From Balanoglossus misakiensis (lineage: Eukaryota > Hemichordata): a DNA stretch of 64,000 bases. The notes under the pieces are model-generated. The model worked only from the letters and a program-made list of their open reading frames with translations. It was not told where the DNA came from and made no database searches. The stretch covers positions 7,502,001 to 7,566,000 of the forward strand of contig CM082581.2 in assembly GCA_040954595.2 (NCBI GenBank), read 5' to 3'. Shown one piece after another: positions 55,436 to 64,000 of the stretch; position 1 is the first letter of the stretch, and the number at the start of each line of letters is the position of its first letter. A program made the translations under genes and the position numbers.

Positions 55436-55510
55436 CAGACATACATCCATACATACATCCATCCATCCATCCATCCATCCATCCATCCATCCATCCATAC
55501 ATACATACAG
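55436..55510. repeat. CATC/ACAT microsatellite
   Basis: (CATC)n with CATA variants, following GTGGACGGACATACAGACA. Such A/C-rich tails directly after a conserved stretch often mark the 3' end of a retroelement copy, so the ~170 bp before it may be a decayed element. Confidence 0.85.
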
Positions 55511-55527
55511 ACGCAACTGATCCCATA

Positions 55528-55564
55528 AGGTCCCATGGTATATATGCCTATACCAATGGGACCT
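55528..55564. repeat. Inverted repeat after the microsatellite
   Basis: AGGTCCCATGGTATA pairs with TATACCAATGGGACCT except for one extra base, around a six-base loop. It lies immediately beyond the CATC array; likely a remnant of a mobile element. Confidence 0.55.
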
Positions 55565-58500
55565 AACAAGTACTGGCAGTAACATCTGGGTCCAATTCAA
55601 CTGACTCACCATATGTTTGTATTGTTGCATGATGGGTACCATAATTTGTTAAGTCAGTAAATGTTAATGGAACTGCTGGAGTGTTTGGGGGAAAAGGCTT
55701 TCACCATTTGCCATGTACCGGTAAGACACACAGAAAGAAAAATCAATTTATGAGTTATTTTATTTATATTAGATATAAACTGTCGAAGGGTAGATGTTTC
55801 ATACGCCATACACAGCAAATGCAATTATATCGCGAAGAAAAACCCTGGAAGCAATGCCTGAACACTCCAGGGAATGTCCCAGGTACTTGCATATAGGTAA
55901 ATGGAAAAATGGGGAATGAAGAGCAAAATACCAGTGTTAGCGAATTGACTCATATTACCGGCAGCCTGATGGTATGGTGCCCGGCTGAAAATGATCAACT
56001 TGCGCTTTTGAATGGGGGAGCAGCAGATGGCAGATTTCAGATTCCATTTTCGTCAAACGATTGAATGTCTGGCGCGTTTTAATCATCAAATCATTGATAG
56101 CAGCTGACTCCTGCCCGTGTATTCCCTTCTCTGCACTGCAGACCCCAAGTGGTGCTGCGCTGCAGGAATTGGACACGGCCGCAATCAGCAGGTCGGAAGC
56201 TCGGGTCTTTTAAAAGAGATCTGAATTCCTTCCCCCGTCCCCCTACGTTCTGCGATGGAAAGAACGCCGGATGTCATGCAATTCTCCGGGATACAAGTCA
56301 TTGTCAATGACACAGTCGCCGTGCGACCGATTTTAAAGAAAACACTGAAGGAAACCATGGTAGAGGGAAACCAGCCAAGGCATGTCTGCTGCAAAGTGTT
56401 CATTTTACCAGTCTTCACTGCAAACTATTTATTTCAGAAGGCGGAAGATTCAATGCTGGCCAGCTCTCGGAACACACAACCCCAAAAGCCTGTGGGCCCC
56501 AACACAGAAACGTTTTTTTTTTTTTTTTGCTTGAGTCCGAAAATCTCAGAAACAGGCTTTGATAGAGAGGAACAATAACCGCTTTGAATTCAAGACACCA
56601 CCGTTGATTTATGTACAAATTAATATTGATAATGGGGGCTTCATTGAATATGTGAAGCCAGGGATAAAAATGAACATGTATCATCAGTTAGGGTGACTAA
56701 CTTATTTTATTGTCGCACTTTCTTGTTGATCCTGTTACATCTTAATAACATGGACAATTGGCGTTAGTGACTCGGTCTCGTTTATCAAAAAGATCCATTA
56801 CCATCGGTGACAGTTTCCATTCTATTATGGAAAGACATAGATCAACACCGAGCGGAGCTGATGTTTTTTTTATTGAAGGAGAAGAAAGCCGCCAAAGTTA
56901 ACCATTAAATGATGCCACTGATTTGTGTTTGGTGTTTTTTTAATCTGGGAGCTTCTTGGGGGGCATGACAGCTTGGGGATTGGGTCAGGGGAGGGTAGAT
57001 CGGAGGCAAGCTGCATGATTCAAATTCGCCTTATCATTACTAATTCTTGTACCGTTTACCGCATCATGCAGGGAGATGCATCAACCGGACAGTTGGCACT
57101 GAAAATCCATCACGGATGTACTACTATATAAAAAAGATTGCAAAGTAAACACACACAAATTCATCAGATGTAACGCATTATGGAAGTAAATATTAGAACA
57201 GGAAATCAAGACCTGCTGGGGTGTGTTCGACAGTCTAGGAGCCAGGTAGAGAGAGTGTGGAGCATATCGCTCATCACAGACCGAATGAATTCAGACTTTA
57301 GGTGTCTCACCATTTCATCCCGGTTGTCTGACTGAGAGTATAATTGTAATCTGATCAAACCCCGGGTAACTGAATCAATACAGGTAATTTGCAGCAGGTC
57401 CACTTTCACTCAACATGTTTACATGCGCCATAATTACCCGGCAAAATTTCGGCTGCCTTTAATCCTACACATCCAATCAGCCGTGTGCGACTCGACACTC
57501 ACTCAGTCACAGATTCTCTATCCACGAAAAATACCCCCAACCCACTTTCCTTTTTTTTCGATTGACCCCCAGAATCAAGCATAAGAAATGTTCTAAACAC
57601 ATCAAATGTCCCACTTTGAGTGTGCATAGGTGTTGCTATTAACTTTATTAGCCGGGAATAACATGGCGCTTTGGAAGAAAGAAGCCAATGGATGAAGTGT
57701 TGCAGACACCCGTAATTGCATTCGCCCACTACGGTATCCGTACGCATGAAAACTATCACATTTTCTCCCTAAATCACGGCCATTGCTTAGAACTGCTTAC
57801 TGGGTTCATATGACACGAGGTCGATACCCGAGTCACGTTGTCAAAACAATGAATTTTTCGGGCAGTATTAAAAAGCAACAACCACGGAAACTATGCCCAC
57901 TTTTCCCTCCATTTTCGTGACAGCTCATAGAACCACCAAGTCACAGAATATCTCGCAGACTACTATCATCAGAATCATCATACTTCCGTCAGCAATTCAC
58001 ACGAGACCCGTAAATTGGCGCAATTTGTGTCGGCTAAATACGCTTACAAAATTCCCAATGAAGTGTGATTTTACGCTACAACATTCAAGTGACAAGGATG
58101 TCGAGCAATAAAGAGAGGGGGGGGGGGGGAGAAAAGAAGCCGGCGTAATTCCTCAGCGTTCCATTGTAGTCCAAATGTCAATCAGACTCAGTATCGCGCG
58201 AGGAGAGCATGAAGATAACTCCACTGACAGCGAAGACCAGCGCATTACGAGGAAGATACAGTACAGACTCCCAAAGGAGATTGACAACTCGATATATAAT
58301 GCAGTCCTTATTTGACAACCATTTACCCAGCACTATTATACCTGGTGGGGGAAATTTGTGTTTGCATCGATGGAAATTTTTTCAAAGAGTCTGATACATT
58401 TATATATACATGTATAGACAAGGCCGCAGATGACAAATATGCAATGTTTGTCAAAATACATAGCGACAGAACAGGACATAAAATTGAGTGTACAGACTGA

Positions 58501-60726
58501 AATGGCCTCTGAAATGAATGATGTGTACTTGGGTGAATTAAGATGATGGAACAACATGCAGAAAGATAGACCATACATCAACAACCACTGGCCACCAATG
58601 GTTTCCTGAATTATTAATCACATCCACATACAGACTACCTTTTTGCATGTAGTCTGCAAATATTCAAAACCCAGCCTTTCCTGTGAACACACATGTACAG
58701 TGGGGCGTGAAAATTCTACCTTTCAGGATCTGTATCAAAACTATCAAACGCACATCAATTCAGTACCAGTCAGCTGTGACAATTGCTAATCAAGATTGCG
58801 TGCAAATGCCTCGTTCAGAAATGAACTTGTGGGCATTTCGCCTTTGTGCACTTGTTCCCAGCAGAATGAAGTCTAACAATGAAAAACTAAATACATAGGT
58901 TAATGAGATGGAGACCAGATCATCATCTTGGTTTATGAGGAAACATTTTATTTTCCTTCTGAACGCAACAGTCAGCCAATGAAAAGGTGTACAACAAATA
59001 CAAGACAAGGACTATTCACTATTTTTATAATGGTTAATTTTTTTTTGCCATTTTTAGTTGTTGCTGAGATCAACAGGTCAACACTCTTTTGTACATGCTA
59101 GACCATCAGCAAGAAAACGGCCGGCATACACCAAAGACCTGATGCAAAAACTGAAATAAGTTGACTTTTGTGGCATATGTCAACCATTAACAGTGTCTTC
59201 ACTTGACTGGTGTATTCACTGTGGCAAAAACTTAAAGCCAACTGTTCCTTTAAGAATCAATGAACACAACTCAAACTGGAAGGTTCCAGCAATACCATGA
59301 CAACGATACCACCTGATATTTTCACAGCGGCCAGCCCACTGCACTAAAAAGAAACAGAATTATGCTGTGTAAGCTTTGGGGATAAATAATCCAGTAGGAA
59401 AAGACAGAAGGAAAGGCTTACAAGCGCTTATAAGTACACGCGCGTGCACTAATATGGAAATGCATGGACAGCAAACTGAAACTTGAAAGGGGTTCCTGCA
59501 AAAGCTCAGGTGGTCATCGCGGCATACCATCATAAAACTTACAACAGAAGTAAAAGAAAGCGAGTCTATTCAGGTTTTAAATCCATCTTTGTAATGTCTA
59601 TCGTCCCTGCTGTCGATAAACCTCGCGAGGTTCATAAACCATTCAGTATAAGCATATTCTCAGATTTTGTTCGCCTTTCCATCGCATTCATCAATATTTA
59701 CCGAATGATATCATATTTATTTCCCCGGGAGTCCACGTAAACAACGCGCTTGACTCGTGTCTCAGAGGGTCAAATTGAATATTTTTCAGAAAATTTACCT
59801 GAGTCTATAACCCTTTGAGAATGCAGACACTTGTGAGACGTGTACAAGATCACGGTGTGAGTCAACCAACCTTTCCACATAGGTATCCCTCATCCGCTCA
59901 CCGCAAGACTGCCATGCGGCAGTGCAATGAAGATACATGGTGTTTTTAAAAATGCATTTCCCCCGTCATTTATTTTGCATTCAGGAAAGGAAGACTGCCA
60001 TTTTTGGGTAATGGGTCCGCACACGCAGGTAATGCATACGGTATTATTGAAAGTCACCGAAGTGCTTGGCGGAAAAAAGCATCCTCATCGCCGTGATCGC
60101 TTCAATTTTAAGCGGGGTTGATTCTGATTTCATTCTCTTTAAACATTGCGTCAAGAAGACCAATCTGCCTAATATCACATTAATTATTTCCCAATTTGTT
60201 CCATTCTAAGTAGGAAGGAATAAACCGTACTTGTTACTATTTCACGAACATGGACTGACAAAGACAATTTTGGATATGGCTGGCTGGTTATGTTTTTCAC
60301 TTCCTACATATAAAGTACTTCCTCTGTGAATCTCTGAATACTGAAAAGTTTCCTCCTGTTGCACACCGAGAATTGCGACAATTTGCAAGCTTTATTCATT
60401 CACTCATGTATGATCGAGTGGAAGTGCAGGGATAAAAAAAAAAATTATGATTGAAGGACTTAAGAGTGAGTGGTGGGCGAGCGGGCAGGGTTGGAGGGCT
60501 GGAGGGAAGGTTTTTCGCTAACAACGCCGCTTTGTAAAATCTTAAATTGCTGCAAATGACCATACCGTCTCACAACAATGAAAAAGTCGAAAACATTTTA
60601 CAGCACTGCAGTTTAGCTCAACCAATCTTTCGTAACCTTCCACAAGCAATTTCATTTCTCAATGACTCTTTCCAGGAGTGGCCTACAAATTCCACGACTT
60701 GCCCCGAGCACAGGAACCCTGGGTAA

Positions 60727-60762
60727 TGATATGGTACGGCCTTCTATAGATTTCACACTTCT
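60727..60762 (+). repeat. Short dispersed repeat, copy 1
   Basis: ATGATATGGTACGGCC then TTCTATAGATTTCACACTTC. The same 33-bp core, with one base changed, recurs at about 63457-63490. Element type unknown. Confidence 0.6.
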
Positions 60763-63454
60763 CGGTAAATTAGGCCCCGCAAACATGTACGTCATGTAAA
60801 TTACAAACAATTGACGCAAGTCTGTAATTACTACCATTCATGATTCAGACAAGCAAAATCCCAACATGTTGACTTACAAGTTACAAGGTTACTCTTACTT
60901 TCAAAACTTGCTCTCAAATGATAACCATGGGTTAGCAGACATTGGAGAAACTGTAGCCTTATGACCTTTGACCCTAATTCATCCCCCAAGATCAAATATT
61001 CCAAATATTGCCCAAATCAACTTGAACACCAGTCAACTTTGCTTCATAATATGACAAACCTGAGACAAAAAGAATTAATTTCATGCAAGACTTATTCCAA
61101 TGGTTCATTTTTGTTACATCTCTCTAAAACAGGAAGTACATTTGTCATCTATCGTCATGACTGCAAATGAATCAACATTTATCGAGTGGTGTGAAACACC
61201 TACAGGAATTACAATTACACTTACAATTACCATGGGCCACACTGGCATGTTTGTGCAATTAGACAAATTCAGCAAAAGAGAGAGAAAGAAAAGTATACAC
61301 TGAAGAGGCCAGGTTAAATAATGATATTCTCCCAAACACTTAAACTCATGAAGAAATAAAAGAACGACTTATTTATTCTCGGTCATTAAATTAAATTTCT
61401 CTCACTTGATCTCTGTGAACTGTGCGAATTTGCAAATTGCAGACACTTTGTATTCCGGCTGCCTCGCCCCTGTAGCAGGCGATTGAAACTGAAGATTATT
61501 ATCTATTCCACTCAAGTAGGGCAAGACCCTCGGCCTGGAAAAGGTTTCTATTTTTCGTTCCTCGAATTCAAACATCCAAGAAGGCATGAAGAAGGTGATA
61601 CTGATAATGTACGTGAACAGAGATCGATGCACTTAGTGTCTGTGGCTCAGTCAAATACATGGCTTTGTTGGTTGACCCAATGGCAGACTGCCGTTAAGTA
61701 TATATGTATTGTGTACACTATTGGTAGACGGCTGAACTGTGGCAGATAAGAGGCAAAATTACGAGTCAGGGGACATAATACATGGCAAAGGAACAGTAAA
61801 TAGGCCCTGTCGCAGCACGAGGGAAAAGCGTTCGGGTAACAGGCAAGAATATTAATCATGGTATAAATACGCCGAGCCAAAATAATATATAACGACACCT
61901 TTAATAATGCCTGGTTGTCGACGGTACTACATTTTGGTACTTATTGCCTGTTCGCTGTCGGGGGAAATTTTTTTCTTTCTTCGCAGTCGTGCTATGAACT
62001 AGTAGATATTCCACCGGGACAAATGACTGACTGTTGACAATTACTGGCATAAATAACTCGGACTGTAATTCTCTTCAGACGCCTGGTGCGAACTACAGTT
62101 GCCGCGCACGCCAGCAATAAAAAGTGGAAAGCTAAATGGATTTGCATTCAAAGGGAAAAAAAGCGGTGTTCGCGAGTGTTGAAGGCCTCCCAGCTAAATG
62201 GTGACAAACAATTCCCCGGCTATACCACTCCTTTATGCAGCCAGTCTAAATTAATCATTAAAAACGGCATGAAGATGTCGTCGAGGTGCATGAAAATAAA
62301 GGAATCAATATTGCTGGGCAGTGCGGTGATGGATCTGCTCCGATAGGCAAGTTCTTATTACCAGCCACTAAGGAAGTCATAAAATAGGGTCTATGAAAAG
62401 TCGGTGTTAACACAACTCTCCAGAGGGTACCTTGCCTACCCATTTTTATTCTCCGCTTGTACACCTTAATTTCTTCCTAACACCAACAACCGTTGATGAG
62501 TGAGCATGCCTTCTGTGTTCCGCTGCTCGTAACTGTTTTTTCAAAGATTACATTTAACTGTTTAGTCCATCAACTCAAAGTGGAATGTACCATGCCGGCG
62601 CTTATGGAGGACATATCTTGTCGGGTTGGACTTCGACATATTTCTAATACATACGAGAATATTACATCACAGCTACAGAGTCGTACAGTACACCACACAA
62701 AAGCTCCATCCCATTAAACTTTACCATTAATATTTAATAGCCATATTCCCACCCACAGCTCTGGTTTACCCGTTTTTATTTTCAATGGTTGAGGTTAACC
62801 TAATGCTACATATGAGGTGATAAGGGGTTTTCTCTCAAACTGTAGTTTTATCTACTGGCCTTTACGTATATACCGTATGGGCACGAGTGTACACATCTGT
62901 GCTGTGTTTTTAATCCGACCATTTTCCAGGAAAGTTGAGCTTTCACTGTGAGTAACATTGCATTTTTTGTAAAAACAACAACCACCAAACAATAACCTAA
63001 GCCCATCTAAAGGAGTATTTCATTTTTTCATGACCTTATGGTTGGATACATTAAATGGAAGAGGCTGTAGGTTTTAGTCAAATTTTCCAAGCATGTTTGC
63101 TAAAAGATTGCACATACTGACTTCAGTCAGCCATATCACAGTCTTGCAATTCAGACAGGTTGCAGTTGCAGATTCTGTGTACTGAATCAGGACAGAGGCT
63201 TATCAATTATCCACAGCCAGTTTGCAGGAAATAGCAAAGTTTAATGAATACTTAGTAGTAGACAAAGGGGGCTTATCCATATCAATGGATTGTCATGCAC
63301 GGGGGAAAAAACTTGATTCGGTCAGGTCACCAACAGGTCGACCATCATCACTCCACTGATTTTTATACACCACAATGAACAATGTGAATTCCAACATGTA
63401 TGTTGTAAATTTTGAAAAAGTCCTGCCAAAATTTGAGCCAGAGGAGTGATAGTG

Positions 63455-63490
63455 TGGATATGGTACGGCCTTCTATAGGTTTCACACTTC
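63455..63490 (+). repeat. Short dispersed repeat, copy 2
   Basis: TGGATATGGTACGGCC then TTCTATAGGTTTCACACTTC. It is preceded by AGTG, so AGTGTGGA and TTTCACACT give it a weak inverted-repeat outline. Confidence 0.6.
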
Positions 63491-63546
63491 CACTGGCAAA
63501 AGTGTATTAAACTTTTTAAATTCTAAAACCGTTACTATAAAAGCGA

Positions 63547-63629
63547 GTTAAGCATTTCAAGTTCTACAATCTGAATTATAAAAACCTTATTCAAACTCTA
63601 AATCTTTCCAAAAACTTCTCGAGGTGATA
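63547..63629 (-). repeat. Dispersed repeat, copy 2 (inverted relative to 31784-31866)
   Basis: Reverse complement begins ATCACCTCGAGAAGTTTTTG and ends TTGAAATGCTTAA, matching the copy in reductase intron 1 at nearly every position over about 80 bp. The match stops sharply on both sides. Confidence 0.75.
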
Positions 63630-64000
63630 GATGTTCATGTACACAAGTACTTGCATGTTTGCAGGGGTCATGGACTCCTCATCCATCTGGCATAACAGAA
63701 TGTTTACAAATGAGCTCATTTGAATACATGCCACACACACACCTCAGAGCCTGCAGTCCTTGTCTAAACCAATTCTGGGGGACTTGCAGATCGAGCTAGT
63801 ATCCGAAGGAACTACACTTGCTGCATGGTCAACTAATCAGGCCCCTGAACATGACACTAATAGTTCTCGATCTTTTTTTTTCTTCTTTTCGGAATAATCA
63901 CTTTTCTAACAAGGTCTTCTTGAGTCATTCACCCTACAGTGTACAAAGATTGACACAAAATTAACCAAGCTCAAAAGGACACTGGCGTATAATTACGTTA

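Larger units (their letters stand above)
52858..64000. other. 11-kb gene-poor region upstream of CtBP
   Basis: Should include the CtBP promoter and 5' UTR near its left end. No frame in this stretch resembles a known family or shows joinable splice sites. Contents recognised: the 240-bp tandem array (54094-55025), a CATC microsatellite with a neighbouring inverted repeat, two short copies of another repeat (60727, 63455) and the inverted partner of the intron repeat (63547). Elsewhere it is AT-rich with many TAATTA-like words, compatible with distal regulatory DNA (inference). Confidence 0.4.

Noticed and set aside
56255-56578. 107-codon frame on + strand
   Set aside because: Runs into a T homopolymer, no recognisable domain and no supporting exon structure.

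Overview
This is a window of nuclear DNA from an animal. Every recognisable gene is split by short GT-AG introns, untranslated regions are long, and microsatellites, foldback elements and small MITE-like repeats are scattered through introns and intergenic DNA. The gene set (AUP1, PSTK, eRF1, protrudin, a trefoil-bearing GH31 alpha-glucosidase, an AKR1-type reductase, a resistin-like peptide and CtBP) points to an invertebrate. A non-vertebrate deuterostome (hemichordate, cephalochordate or echinoderm type) is my best guess, but a spiralian is not excluded. For each of the eight genes the exons I joined give one uninterrupted frame from ATG to stop, of a length close to the family norm.

Layout. 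1-2.6 kb: no gene seen. 2.6-5.4 kb (+): AUP1, a lipid-droplet/ERAD factor. 5.9-8.2 kb (-): PSTK, the selenocysteyl-tRNA pathway kinase, tail-to-tail with AUP1. 9.1-13.7 kb (+): ETF1/eRF1, head-to-head with PSTK across 877 bp, followed by a probable 3.5-kb 3' UTR. About 18 kb (-): an orphan terminal exon of an unrecognised gene. 20.1-23.1 kb (-): ZFYVE27/protrudin. 24.5-30.8 kb (+): a secreted or lysosomal acid alpha-glucosidase-like GH31 enzyme in 17 exons. 31.6-36.5 kb (+): an aldo-keto reductase. 38.6-39.3 kb (+): a small secreted protein with the ten-cysteine resistin signature. 39.9-52.9 kb (-): CtBP, with a probable 4.5-kb 3' UTR and a 5.5-kb first intron. 52.9-64 kb: no gene seen; it holds a four-copy 240-bp tandem repeat and other repeats.

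Most notable results. (1) The CtBP gene reads as a THAP-CtBP fusion. A distant 5' exon supplies the first two zinc ligands of a THAP finger, and the next exon supplies the C-x2-H half in the same frame before running into the conserved CtBP fold. This architecture is known from nematode CTBP-1 and is absent from vertebrate CtBP. (2) A resistin-like hormone gene sits in what looks like an invertebrate genome. (3) Each unit of the 240-bp repeat carries AGGTCA half-sites arranged as a DR1 followed by a DR4. (4) eRF1, which terminates at UGA, and PSTK, needed to make the tRNA that recodes UGA, share one divergent intergenic region. (5) A perfect 35-bp-arm hairpin flanked by an 11-bp direct repeat lies in a protrudin intron and looks like a recent foldback insertion.

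The genes do not form an obvious pathway. AUP1 and protrudin both act at the ER and lipid droplets, and PSTK and eRF1 both act on UGA decoding; the rest look like ordinary neighbours.
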